Below, one piece after another: positions 18,626 through 27,996 of a stretch of 64,000 nucleotides of DNA. The notes under the pieces are model-generated. The model was not told the origin of the DNA. It saw nothing but the letters and a program-made list of their open reading frames with translations, and did no database searches. The stretch lies in NCBI GenBank assembly GCA_963825625.1, contig CAWGUF010000009.1, positions 124,001-188,000 on the forward strand. Reading direction: 5' to 3'. The DNA is from CAMDPA01 sp963825625 (GTDB lineage: Bacteria; Pseudomonadota; Alphaproteobacteria; Rhizobiales; Hyphomicrobiaceae). Positions within the stretch are counted from its first letter, which is position 1. Every line of letters starts with the position of its first letter. Position numbers and translations under genes: made by a program.

Positions 18626-21304
18626 ATGGCTAGAATTGTAACAGTACACGGAACGAGCGAAGGACTCGTCAACGATCAGGGCGAGTTGTGGTGGCAGCAC
18701 GACAGCCGCTTCCAGGCACGCCTCTGCGAGTTGCTCGATCTCCACGATGCGGAGCTCGTGCCATTCCACTGGGGTGTCGGCGAGAATAGTGCGTCCGCAA
18801 GGCGACGTGCCGGATTGGATCTCTATCACCTTCTCTCGAAATACGACGAGGCAGGTGAGGACTATTACCTCATCGGTCACAGCCACGGCGGAAGCGTCAT
18901 CTACAATGCCCTCCTGCAGTCGGCCGCCAGGAACAGGCGACTGAAACGCCTGCAGGCCTGGTGCACCGTCGGCACCCCATTCATAGATATCGCTCCGAAG
19001 CGGTTCCTGTTCTCGCGTCTCAGCCCTCCCGGTCTGGTCGTTTATCTGGTGTGCATGGTACTGATCGTGTCTGCAGCCAGCCTGCTCGTCAGCCATTTCG
19101 CCGGCTTGGGATTAGCCCGCATGCTCGACGAGCAGCTGCGTGATGCCGCGATGGGCCATCTCTACGTGCCGTTGCTGGCTCTGGCCTGCTCAGCCGCGCT
19201 TTCGGCTCACATCGCGCTCTACATCTACGATAGGTATGTCAACCGCTGGTTCTCTGATACGGCGAAGCGCAGGGCCGCGGATATGTACGCGGGCGCATGG
19301 ATCGGCATGTTCCACGCCGATGATGAGGCTATTGCCGCATTGCGCGGTGCAGAAGGCTTTGCGCCGCAAATCGTGCCGCGCACGTTCCTCGCGCAGGCGT
19401 TTGCATTTGTCCCCGTCGTGATCGTGGTCGGACTGTTGGCGGCCGTCCTCTATCATCTGGAGATGCGACTGCTCGTCACCTCCGACGATGCCGTCCGGCT
19501 CCGGAGCGCGCTCCTGGGCCTGGCACCGGATGTGCTCGCAGGCCTTCCCGGCTGGCTGCCCAGGCTCACTGACGTCATCTGGTGGTCCGCGGCTCTAGCT
19601 GCCATCTTCATCCTGGCAACGGTCATCGTAGCGGCTTTCAAGGTGGTGGGCTCGTTGCTGGGGGCACCACTGGCCGGGCTGATCGATCGCATCGTCTGGA
19701 TCTCGGTGCGACAGCAGATCTGGGGTGACGATCTTATCGCTGAGACCGTCCGAGGCGTATCCGTGTCGCCGCCGATGCTGTCCGGCCTCTATCGCCCGCT
19801 GCCGGGCCCGGTTGCCGACGCCATCACCGCCATCAGCGACGATGGCGCCAGCGCCACCCTGCATCGACTTCGCGCGGAGCTGGGCGCTGCACGTGCCGCC
19901 GCTGTCGGAGCGGACCTTCTGACCGGCGCTCTATCGCAGTTGTCATGGCGCGAATTGATCCACACCACGTATTTCGAGGCAGACGCACTCATTCGCCTGA
20001 TTGCCCTGTCGTTGCATCTCAAGGGACTTGCGCCGCTTCGCTCGACGGCATGGGCGGCAAGCGAGACCGCTGCAACCAGGCGAGCGCTGGTCGACATGAC
20101 TGTCGACACACCGGCACGAGCGGGCGATGTGGAGCGCGTTGGTACATTGCTTGGCCCGCTCCGCAAGGGCCTCGACCTTTCAGTGACGCAGAAGACACTG
20201 CTGTCGATTGCCATACTGGTCGGACTGTTCGTCGGGGGCATGATGCTGACTGCAACGGTCCTTCCGCTTGCAGGGGCTGTCGCGATCTGGGTCGGCGGGG
20301 CTGTCGGCGTCGTGTTTCTTGCGGAGCTTCTGCCAGTACGAACGCGGGACCTCGCAGCAGCACCTTCTCCTGCCAGTAGCTTCGAGGCCGCCATCGAACA
20401 GTTCCGCGATTGGGCGGGAACTGCAGAAGCGGAATTGCATCCTCGCTGCAAAGCCTACGTGCTGAGCCATGATTGCAAAACTCGCAAATGCTACGTGCTC
20501 GTGCACGGAATCTCAAATTGTCCGTTCTCGATGATCGACTTCGCTCCCCGGCTGCATGCCCTGGGACATAACGTTCTCGTCGCGCGCTTGCCATACAATG
20601 GGCATCTCGACAACGGCACCGATGCGCTGCGCCACATTACGGCCGCCGAGTTGCGAGCGTTCTCCGACACGTGCGTCGACATCGCCAGCGGCCTCGGTGA
20701 GCGCGTTTCCGTAATGGGTATCTCGGCAGGTGGCGTCATCGCTGCCTGGATGGGGCAGAACAGACCCGAGATCGAGCACGCAGTTCTGGTGGCGCCAGCT
20801 TTCGGACTGTCTTCGTTCGGAACCGGCCTGAACCATGCGCTGATGCGCATCGCGCTCCTGGTGCCGAATTTCTCGGTATGGAAAGATCCACTCCTGAGAA
20901 CCAAGGCGCGAACCCGACCACATTCGTATAAGCGCCAGTCGTCGCGCGGGATCGGCGAATTGATGAGGCTGGGGCTCGCGACACACCGCGAGGCGTCTCG
21001 GCGGCGCGCTGCGGCATCAACTATCACGCTTGTCACGAACGCAGCCGACACAGCCGTCGACCCGGTCATGTCGCTGCAGCTGGTAGCGCGCTGGCGTCGG
21101 CACGGCACGCCGGTCGCTCACTTCGAGTTCGGTCGTGAGCACAATCTGCCGCACGAGTTGATCGACCCGACCGAGGAGGGAGCGAAAACCGCCCTGGTCT
21201 ATCCGAAATTGATCGAGCTTGCCGAACGAACACCGTTGGTGACGGGCAATCTTCCCAGACCAGATTCGGCGCGATGCGTTCGAGCATTGACACCCTGGAG
21301 GTAA
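18626..21304 (+). CDS. Polytopic membrane protein with two alpha/beta-hydrolase domains
   Basis: 892 residues from ATG 18626. Residues 1-130 start like a lipase/hydrolase (MARIVTVHGT) with nucleophile elbow GHSHGG (S86) and VGTPF. Then four hydrophobic segments (about 136-158, 178-201, 256-279, 317-340) and two more (about 521-545, 546-570). Residues 615-870 form a second alpha/beta hydrolase: VLVHGISNCPF, elbow GISAGG (S700), acid candidate D808 or D812 in NAADTAVDP, His H839 or H843 in REHNLPHELI. Two serine-hydrolase centres flanking membrane segments is an architecture I cannot match to a named family. It lies directly downstream of the permuted NlpC/P60 gene. Lipid or lipoprotein substrates at the inner membrane are an inference. 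Confidence 0.75.
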   Translation: MARIVTVHGTSEGLVNDQGELWWQHDSRFQARLCELLDLHDAELVPFHWGVGENSASARRRAGLDLYHLLSKYDEAGEDYYLIGHSHGGSVIYNALLQSAARNRRLKRLQAWCTVGTPFIDIAPKRFLFSRLSPPGLVVYLVCMVLIVSAASLLVSHFAGLGLARMLDEQLRDAAMGHLYVPLLALACSAALSAHIALYIYDRYVNRWFSDTAKRRAADMYAGAWIGMFHADDEAIAALRGAEGFAPQIVPRTFLAQAFAFVPVVIVVGLLAAVLYHLEMRLLVTSDDAVRLRSALLGLAPDVLAGLPGWLPRLTDVIWWSAALAAIFILATVIVAAFKVVGSLLGAPLAGLIDRIVWISVRQQIWGDDLIAETVRGVSVSPPMLSGLYRPLPGPVADAITAISDDGASATLHRLRAELGAARAAAVGADLLTGALSQLSWRELIHTTYFEADALIRLIALSLHLKGLAPLRSTAWAASETAATRRALVDMTVDTPARAGDVERVGTLLGPLRKGLDLSVTQKTLLSIAILVGLFVGGMMLTATVLPLAGAVAIWVGGAVGVVFLAELLPVRTRDLAAAPSPASSFEAAIEQFRDWAGTAEAELHPRCKAYVLSHDCKTRKCYVLVHGISNCPFSMIDFAPRLHALGHNVLVARLPYNGHLDNGTDALRHITAAELRAFSDTCVDIASGLGERVSVMGISAGGVIAAWMGQNRPEIEHAVLVAPAFGLSSFGTGLNHALMRIALLVPNFSVWKDPLLRTKARTRPHSYKRQSSRGIGELMRLGLATHREASRRRAAASTITLVTNAADTAVDPVMSLQLVARWRRHGTPVAHFEFGREHNLPHELIDPTEEGAKTALVYPKLIELAERTPLVTGNLPRPDSARCVRALTPWR

Positions 21305-21893
21305 CGCAAAGGCACAACGGCAACGTCAAGCCTGAGCATTCGCATTTCGTCTAAAGACGCCCAGGAGGGGAGCCAACCAATAGGTTGATTGCTTCCTGAT
21401 CACCCTTGCTATTGACTGGCGCACAATTGTCCAGGCAGTTCCGAGCCCAGGGGCAACCGGAGCGACACATTAAAGGTGTCTAGTGGCTGGCAAATGTCTC
21501 GAATAGGGAGGAAAGCAGCCTTATGCGCTTTGGACGCGATTGGCCCTGACCGTCGTTGCGCCGCAGTGCAGCAAGTCGGCAGCTATATGGGGTATCGCGA
21601 CAGCGTTCTTGTTCTGTGCCGAGAATAGCCGGTGTAGGATTGAGCGCGGGAGTGCGTCATGCGGTTGCAGATCCCGCCCGCGCGCCCTAGCCGACTCACT
21701 GCACCCGCTCAACACTCATGTTGCAAAATTGCACCGAGTGCGGCGGATGACGCTGCGCACCGCAACATGGTCGCCTGGAGCGCCACCCGGTATTACGCCA
21801 AGCGCCTGGAGCGCTGTCGCTTCATGTGGCTCCATTATTCTGTCGCGTGAACTCTGTTAGGCAAACATCCCCCTTTTCGTTGCAGCTGTGTCC
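21305..21893. other. Intergenic region, 589 bp
   Basis: No gene can be supported. At 21708-21733 there is a 26-bp segment that matches, in the opposite orientation, 23018-23043 at 22 of 26 positions, and both translate to LNT-VAKL; this suggests fragments of a common mobile or decayed gene. Confidence 0.4.
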
Positions 21894-22685
21894 TCAGCGC
21901 GAGGATCGGGCCTTCACTTCGTCCCACGCACGCGCGAAGTCCTCGAGATGGATCTCGACGCCGCGTTCCGCACCCGGGAAGCTGATCACCATGTTCTGGT
22001 GGCGGGCCATCTGGCGCAAGAGGCCGAGCGTTATGTCGCCGGGCTCGAAAACGAGGCGGCTTCCCGTCCGTGATCGCACGTCCCGGATCGGGCCCATCGT
22101 AATGGTGTCGCCATCCATGTAAACCGTGAACGTGCCATTGCGAGGGAGGCCCGGCCGGTCGACGACGATGCGGGCGTTGACCGTCTCTGCCGGTTCGATC
22201 CGAAGTACGGTGCGCTGCGCGGTGCCGATGCCGACCTGCTCGAGTGCGCACGGGGCGGGCTGACATTTCAGTGTCCACGCGCCGATCCGCTTGGGCCCTG
22301 CTGCAGAGGCGGCTTCTGCATCCTCCGCGAGGAAGCGACCGGCAACCCAGCCGGTCTTACCGCCGAACGAGACCTTGCACCAGCGGGCTCGGGCCGCGCG
22401 TTCGCGCTCGCTCGTGTTCATGCGCTGCCACTGCTGGAAGTTCGGCCCGCCGCTGCAGCCGAGATTGCGGATCTGGCGCGCATCATGTGGAATGCGGGCG
22501 ATCGTGCGGCTGCGTGCGGTCGGCTCTTTGTGCATATTGAGCGTGTCGTCCGCACGCACACCCCTGATGCGCCAAAGATCCGGACCATCGGCTTCGGCGA
22601 ATGCCGGAGCCGTGGAGGCCGCGAGGATCACAACCGCTAACATGGCAACGAAAGTCGCAACGAGCGAATGGCCGCACTTGTGCAT
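21894..22685 (-). CDS. Exported SH3b-domain protein
   Basis: 263 residues from ATG 22685, chosen because it directly precedes a signal peptide (MHKCGHSLVATFVAMLAVVI, cleavage near AFA-EA); the frame is open 30 codons further upstream. Residues ~30-135 form a bacterial SH3-like domain (LWRIRGVRADDTLNMHKEP, then CKVSFGGKTGWVAGRFL). Residues 145-255 form a second beta-rich region (WTLKCQPAPCALEQVGIG), resembling IalB-type invasion-associated folds. SH3b domains often bind cell-wall peptides. Isolated between the hydrolase pair and the IS element. Function unknown beyond likely periplasmic location. Confidence 0.7.
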   Translation of the reverse strand: MHKCGHSLVATFVAMLAVVILAASTAPAFAEADGPDLWRIRGVRADDTLNMHKEPTARSRTIARIPHDARQIRNLGCSGGPNFQQWQRMNTSERERAARARWCKVSFGGKTGWVAGRFLAEDAEAASAAGPKRIGAWTLKCQPAPCALEQVGIGTAQRTVLRIEPAETVNARIVVDRPGLPRNGTFTVYMDGDTITMGPIRDVRSRTGSRLVFEPGDITLGLLRQMARHQNMVISFPGAERGVEIHLEDFARAWDEVKARSSR

Positions 22686-23065
22686 CGAGATGAAGCTCCG
22701 GATCTGGTCGGGGACAACGTAGAGTCGCTGCAGCCCTAACGGATAGACACCGCCATTCCCATAGAGCTTTGGCATGATCCGAAGCTATGCCGCCCGTTGG
22801 GCGTCGGCAAGAGCGACGGCGTGGTCAAAGAGGGGGCCATCGCCAAGCTGTCGAAGTCGAGCAGTCATTGCTGTTCGCCGCAGAAATCACTGGCAACCGA
22901 GCTATGGCCCTCCTCGTCGATGAGAACGGAGACGGACCCGGGGGTAAGCTGCCATTGATGCCGGCTGGACTTCAAGGCGAGCTTATTGCATTGCACAGCT
23001 TCATTGCCTGCCGGCCCTGCAATTTTGCCACGAGGGTGTTGAGCACGTGCACAGAGTCTCTTGTG
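22686..23065. other. Left flank of the IS element
   Basis: About 380 bp with no gene I can support. A minus-strand frame reads VHVLNTLVAKLQGRQAMKLC around 23000-23060, similar to a plus-strand frame near 21710; possibly the remnant of a gene interrupted or eroded near the insertion. Confidence 0.35.
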
Positions 23066-23069
23066 GGTC

Positions 23070-23084
23070 TTGGTCGCGTGAAAA
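23070..23084 (+). repeat. Left terminal inverted repeat of the IS (tentative)
   Basis: Reads TTGGTCGCGTGAAAA; 12 of 15 match the reverse complement of 24734-24748. Confidence 0.5.
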
Positions 23085-23248
23085 CGCGAGCGCGGGGGCT
23101 GGGACCGCCGACGAACGCCCCACCTGAGCCGACTTGTGCCGAATGTAGCATATTTTTCCGGACCTGACGCCATATGCTTGTCTGCGGGCTTCCCTGGCGT
23201 TCCTGTGCGGCCTTGCAGGCGGTGAGCAGCACGCGAGGGGCCGGCGGA

Positions 23249-24688
23249 TCATGCCCTCACAGCTTCGATCAGCGGCTTGACGCCCATGATGTTCATCACC
23301 CGCGTGAGATTGTAGGCGAGCACGGACAGCGCCATCTCGGTGGCGACGTTCGGCAGGCGCTTCATCAGAAAGTGCGTGGCGCCCATGCGCATCTTCAGTG
23401 TGCCGAATGGATGCTCGACCGTCTCGCGGCGCTGGCGCATCGCCTGCGGGTTTTCGTCGAGCCGCTTCTGCGCGGCTTCCATTACATGCTCGTGCTCCCA
23501 TCTGGAGATGACGCGGTACTTGGCCTTCGTGCAGCGCGCCTTGAGTTCGCAGCTTCCACACGCTTTCGTCGTGTAACGCCGAATGGTGCGTTCTCCATCC
23601 ACCGTTGTGAGCCAATACGCCAACAGCTGACCAGCCGGGCAACGATAGGCGTCATCGTCGCTCAAGTAGACGAAGTCGTGCTTGCCGAACTGCCCCTTCG
23701 CTTCCATGCCCGAGGTTGCAGGTTTCGGCAGCGTCACTTTGATGCCGTCGTCATCGCAGGCCTTGATCTCCTCGCCGCTGTAGTAGCCGCGATCAGCCAC
23801 GGCTTCGAGCTGGTCGACGCCGAGAACCGCTTTCGCCTGACGGCCCATGTTGGCCAGTTGTGCCCGATCCGTGCCGCTATTCGTTACCTCGTGCGCTATG
23901 ATCAGATGGTTTTCCGTATCGACTGCAACTTGCACGTTGTAGCCGACGACTCCGGAGCCGCGGCCGCTGGTCGCCATTGATCGGCTGTCAGGATCTGTCA
24001 GCGAGATCTGCTGGTCGGGAGAAGCCAGCATCTGTTTCTCGTAGACTTCGAGCTTCTGCATCTCGCTCGCGAGCTTAACGAGCTTCTCCTTCAAGTGTGC
24101 GGTTTTCGCCGCCAGCGCCTCGGATGGGTCCTGCAGATCGGCGGTGTCGAGCTGCGCGAGATAGCGCGCGACACTGTCCTCCAGCTGCTTACGCCGCCGC
24201 TCCACCTTGCCCTTGGTGAAGTTCTTGTCGCGCGTGTTTACGGCCTTGAACTTCGAGCCGTCGATGGCGACGCACGCTTTCGTCAGCAATCCCATTTGCC
24301 GGCACAGATCGACGAAGCGTGTGCAGACCTTCTTGATCGCCGGGCCGTTGTCCTTGCGGAAGTCGGCGATCGTCTTGTCGTCGGGCGTCAGCCGTTGCAG
24401 CAGCCAGATGACTTCCAAGTTGCGTCCGGCCTCGCGCTCCAACCGACGGCTCGACTGGATGCGGTTGAGATAACCGTAGATATAGAGCTTGAGCAGCGCG
24501 GCCGGATGGTAGGATGGCCGGCCCGTGGCCTGCGGAACCACGCCAGCGAAGCCGAGATCCTTGAGGTCGAGGGCATCGACGAAGGCATCGACCGCGCGAA
24601 CAGGGTTGCTCTCGTCGACCCAGTCATCGAGGCTTTCCGGCAACAACGTGGACTGACTACGATCGGCCCCCTCAACGAACCTTTTCAT
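23249..24688 (-). CDS. IS1182-family transposase
   Basis: 479 residues from ATG 24688 (MKRFVEGADRSQ); the upstream ATG 24703 is less likely. Seen: the N-terminal domain with RPSYHPAALLKLYIYGYLNRIQSSR, DDE residues in VAIDGSKFKAVN (first Asp), AVADRGYYSGEEI (second Asp) and VEHPFGTLKMRMG (Glu), and a Cys-containing segment CGSCELKARCTKAKYR. It moves the element by cut-and-paste or copy-paste DDE chemistry. Intact with no internal stop, so the element may still be active. It lies within the accessory stretch and next to the badly assembled aspS. Confidence 0.93.
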   Translation of the reverse strand: MKRFVEGADRSQSTLLPESLDDWVDESNPVRAVDAFVDALDLKDLGFAGVVPQATGRPSYHPAALLKLYIYGYLNRIQSSRRLEREAGRNLEVIWLLQRLTPDDKTIADFRKDNGPAIKKVCTRFVDLCRQMGLLTKACVAIDGSKFKAVNTRDKNFTKGKVERRRKQLEDSVARYLAQLDTADLQDPSEALAAKTAHLKEKLVKLASEMQKLEVYEKQMLASPDQQISLTDPDSRSMATSGRGSGVVGYNVQVAVDTENHLIIAHEVTNSGTDRAQLANMGRQAKAVLGVDQLEAVADRGYYSGEEIKACDDDGIKVTLPKPATSGMEAKGQFGKHDFVYLSDDDAYRCPAGQLLAYWLTTVDGERTIRRYTTKACGSCELKARCTKAKYRVISRWEHEHVMEAAQKRLDENPQAMRQRRETVEHPFGTLKMRMGATHFLMKRLPNVATEMALSVLAYNLTRVMNIMGVKPLIEAVRA

Positions 24689-24733
24689 CGCTCGCCCCCG
24701 CAAATCGCGAGGAGAATCATAGCCGACTCGTTC

Positions 24734-24748
24734 TTTTCACGCAGCCAG
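24734..24748 (-). repeat. Right terminal inverted repeat of the IS (tentative)
   Basis: The reverse complement reads CTGGCTGCGTGAAAA, 12 of 15 identical to 23070-23084. It lies about 45 bp upstream of the transposase start, the usual place. Confidence 0.5.
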
Positions 24749-24754
24749 GGTCAC

Positions 24755-25014
24755 CAGCACGCATCACGCGCTCGCCAGCGGCGGCTGTTTCGCCCTCAAC
24801 TGCGGACATCAGCGGCGGGCTGGGCAATGCAGTCAATGACCAGCCAGTCGATGTCGGCAAGTGCGTGTCCTCGACTTTGGGCAGCGCATCACCCAGACGA
24901 GGTTGTTCGGTCGCGATTGGCCCGAAGCAGCGAGCCAGGGCAGCGGACATTATGGCCACCGCTGCAGGAGCGCGCGCATTCGAGCGAGGCGGCCGCTAGC
25001 CGCCGTCGCGCGAC
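24755..25014. other. Right flank of the IS element
   Basis: About 260 bp between the IS end and the aspS stop. A minus-strand frame (start 24959) reads a protein-like segment LARCFGPIATEQPRLGDALP with no known domain. I see no intact gene; it may be the eroded remainder of another insertion. Confidence 0.35.
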
Positions 25015-26849
25015 CTATTTCCTCTCCTGCGTCACCACCCGGATCGAGAGCTCGCGCAGCTGTTTCGGGCTGGCTTCGCTGGGCGCGTCCATCAGCAGGT
25101 CGTCGGCCTGCTGGTTCATCGGGAACAGCGCGACCTCGCGCACGGTCTTGCAGCCCGTCAGCAGCATGACGATGCGCTCGATGCCGGCGGCCATGCCGCC
25201 GTGCGGCGGGGCGCCGTACTGGAAGGCGCGGTAGAGACCGCCGAAGCGTTCGCCTCGACGTCGGCGGCCGGGATGCCGGCGATGCCGAACGCCTTCACCA
25301 TCGTCTCGGGGACGTGGTTGCGGATCGAGCCGGAGGCGATCTCGTAGCCATTGCAGACGAGGTCGTACTGGTAGGCCTTGAGGGCGAGAGATCGCCTCGT
25401 TGCCGGCAGCGGCGGCCTTGTCCAGCGCCTCGATGCCGCCCTGCGGCATCGAGAACGGGTTGTGCGAGAAGTCGATCTTCTTGTCGTCCTCGTTCCATTC
25501 GTACATCGGGAAGTCGACGATCCAGGCCAGCGCGAAGCGGCCCTCGTCGATGAGCTTCAGTTCGTGGCCGATCTCGGTCGCGGGCGAGCGCCGGCGAACT
25601 TGTGGAAGTTGGCGGGATCGCCGGCGGCGAAGAAGACGGCGTCGCCGATCTTCGAGGCCCAGCTGGCTGTGGATTGCGTCGGCGCGCTCCGGGCCGATGT
25701 TCTTGCGCGACGGGGCCGGCGCCGGCTGCGCCTTCCTCCTCACGCCAGAAGATGTAGCCGAGGCCCGGCTGGCCTTCGCTTCTGCGCCCAGGAGTTCATG
25801 CGGTCGCAGAAGGCGCGGGAGCCGCCGCCCGGCGCGGGGATCGCCCAGACGCGCGACCTTGGGGTCTTTCTCGATCATGCCGGCGAACACCTTGAAGCCG
25901 GAGCCGCGGAAGTGCTCGGTGACGTCCTGCATCTCGATCGGGTTGCGCAGGTCGGGCTTGTCGGTGCCGTACTTGGCGATCGCCGTCGTCGTAGGGGATG
26001 CGCGGGAACGTTTGCGTGACCGGCTTGCCGTCAGCAAATTCTTCGAACACGCCGCGCATGATCGGCTCCATGGTGGAGAACACGTCGTCCTGCTCGACGA
26101 AGCTCATTTCGACGTCGAGCTGGTAGAACTCGCCCGGCAGGCGGTCGGCGCGCGGGTCCTCGTCGCGGAAGCAGGGCGCGATCTGGAAGTAGCGGTCGAA
26201 GCCCGACATCATCAGCAGCTGCTTGTACTGCTGCGGGGCCTGCGGCAGGGCGTAGAACTTGCCCGGATGGATGCGGCGAAGGCACGAGGAAGTCGCGCGC
26301 GCCCTCGGGGCTGGAGGCGGTCAGGATCGGGCGTCGGGAACTCGTTGAAGCCGGCGTCGTCCATGCGCGCGGCGGATGGAGCGCGTTGATGGCCAGCCGC
26401 TTCATGATGATGGCGTGCAGCGTTTCGCGGCGCAGGTCGAGGAAGCGGTAGGTGAGGCGCAGGTCTTCCGGGTAGTCGGGCTCGCCGAACACCGGGACCG
26501 GCAGCTCCTTGGCCTGGCTCGAGAGGACTTCGATCTCGGTCGCGAACACCTCGATCGCGCCGGTCGGCAGGTCGGCGTTGACGGTGCCTTCGGGGCGCTG
26601 CGCGCACCTTGCCGTCGATGCGGATGACCCATTCGGAGCGCACCGTCTCGGCAGTCTTGAAGGCCGGGCTGTCGGGATCGGCGACGACCTGGGTAATGCC
26701 GTAATGGTCGCGAAGGTCGATGAACAGCACGCCGCCGTGGTCGCGGACGCGGTGCACCCAGCCGGACAGCCGGACGTGCTGCCGATATCGGTCGCCCGCA
26801 GGGCGCCGCAGGTGTGGGAGCGGTAGCGGTGGAGCGCAGTGTCGGGCAT
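25015..26849 (-). CDS. aspS: Aspartyl-tRNA synthetase (about ten frameshifts)
   Basis: Charges tRNA-Asp, and often tRNA-Asn in the non-discriminating bacterial form. The whole gene is present from ATG 26849 (MPDTALHRYRSHTCGALRA), but the reading hops between frames. OB-fold: VRLSGWVHRVRDHGGVLFID and LRDHYGITQVVADPDSPAFK. Then EVLSSQAKELPVPVFG, RLTYRFLDLRRETL, motif 2 CFRDEDPRADRLPGEFYQLD, the insertion domain to EIGHELKLIDEGRFALAWIV, and motif 3 GGMAAGIERIVMLLTG. Shifts are visible near 26780, 26600, 26375, 26330, 26280, 25985 and 25835, and several more between 25790 and 25240. An essential gene cannot be this broken, so the stretch is probably poorly polished sequence, next to a repeat (IS). 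Confidence 0.88.
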
Positions 26850-27003
26850 GGAGCGTGAGCCTATCGTTCAGCAATCGAAATCGGGGGACCTTGAATGGGA
26901 GAAGCACCCGTGAAGCGGCGTCTGTCAAGCTGGGCCAGCCCGTGTTAGGTGACAAGCCATACTGGTCGCTGCGTATGCGGCGGGTGTACGGGGACAGCCT
27001 TCC

Positions 27004-27825
27004 ATGCCCATCAATCTCGATGCTTATCTCGCCAGGATCGGCTATACGGGGCCACGGACGCCCGATCTCGCCGTGCTGCGGGAGGTGTGCCGGCTGCATC
27101 CGATGGCATTGACCTTCAACAGCGTCTATCCGTGGCTGGGGCTGCCGGTGAGGCTGGATCTGGAGACGCTGGAGGCCAAGCTCGTCGGCGAAGGTCGGGG
27201 GGGGTACTGTTATGAGCAAAACACCTTGCTGATGGCGGCGCTGAAGGAGCTCGGGTTTGCCTTGCGCGGGTTGTCGGCGAGGGTCGTGTACTCGACGCCG
27301 CCAGGTGGTGGGCGGCATCCGCGCAATCATATGTTGATGCTGGTCGAGCTGGCCGAAGGGGCTTTCATCGCGGATGCCGGGTTCGGCGGCCTGACACTCA
27401 CGGCGCCCTTGAAGCTGGAAGCTGATACAATTCAACAGACACCGCATGAACGCGTGAGGTTTGGGCGGGTTGGATCGGATTACGTGCTGGAGGCTGAGGC
27501 CGGAGACAGCTGGCGGGCGATGTATCAGTTCGACATGCAAGAGCAAATCGACGCCGACTACGAGATGGCGAACTGGTTTACCTCGACCTATCCGGGTTCT
27601 GCGTTCGTGCAACGGTTGATCGCGGCGCGGCCGATCGCGGGCGGGCGGCTGGCACTGAGCGACGCTCAGCTGTCGATCCATCGCACAGGCGGGCCGAGCG
27701 AGCGTAGAACGATCACCAATGCCGCGGACTTGAGGCGGCTGCTGGAGGTTGATCTCGAAATCACGCTTCCCGACCATCCCGAGTTGGGGGAAAGATTGAA
27801 CAGGGTGGTTGCTGCGGTCGGTTGA
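27004..27825 (+). CDS. nat: Arylamine N-acetyltransferase
   Basis: 273 residues. The catalytic triad of the NAT family is visible at its canonical place: Cys69 in RGGYCYEQN, His109 in RNHMLMLV and Asp124 in IADAGFGG. NATs transfer acetyl from acetyl-CoA to arylamines and hydrazines by a ping-pong mechanism. Divergent from aspS and upstream of hrcA, which has its own promoter. Physiological substrate not apparent. Confidence 0.93.
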   Translation: MPINLDAYLARIGYTGPRTPDLAVLREVCRLHPMALTFNSVYPWLGLPVRLDLETLEAKLVGEGRGGYCYEQNTLLMAALKELGFALRGLSARVVYSTPPGGGRHPRNHMLMLVELAEGAFIADAGFGGLTLTAPLKLEADTIQQTPHERVRFGRVGSDYVLEAEAGDSWRAMYQFDMQEQIDADYEMANWFTSTYPGSAFVQRLIAARPIAGGRLALSDAQLSIHRTGGPSERRTITNAADLRRLLEVDLEITLPDHPELGERLNRVVAAVG

Positions 27826-27855
27826 AGCGTGTCGAAAGTTGTCGTCCGGCGGCGT

Positions 27856-27885
27856 TTGACTGTGCTCGCCGGCGCCACATATTAT
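27856..27885 (+). promoter_or_regulatory. Sigma-70-type promoter upstream of hrcA
   Basis: TTGACT at 27856-27861, an 18-nt spacer and TATTAT at 27880-27885, about 110 bp before the hrcA start. No CIRCE inverted repeat was seen between it and the gene. Confidence 0.6.
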
Positions 27886-27996
27886 CGTGGGCCGTTGCGA
27901 TGGCCAGCATCATGACGACAGATGTGCTACCTCATCGCACGCGCTCCCAGGTGTAACCTCATACGGGATGCGGGCAGGCCGGAGCCCTGACGAAAG

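Larger units (their letters stand above)
23066..24754 (-). mobile_element. IS1182-family insertion sequence (approximate ends)
   Basis: One transposase gene bounded by imperfect terminal inverted repeats: 23070-23084 against the reverse complement of 24734-24748, 12 of 15 identical including the shared core GCGTGAAAA. The total length (~1.69 kb) suits the IS1182 family. Exact ends and the target-site duplication could not be fixed by eye. Confidence 0.65.

Noticed and set aside
21470..21520. Possible fourth copy of the palindromic repeat (CTAGTG and AAATGTC seen nearby)
   Set aside because: The two words are present, but no inner stem, matching arm or spacer could be found.
25400..26389. Long plus-strand frames opposite aspS
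   Set aside because: Antisense shadows; AspRS motifs on the minus strand explain the sequence.
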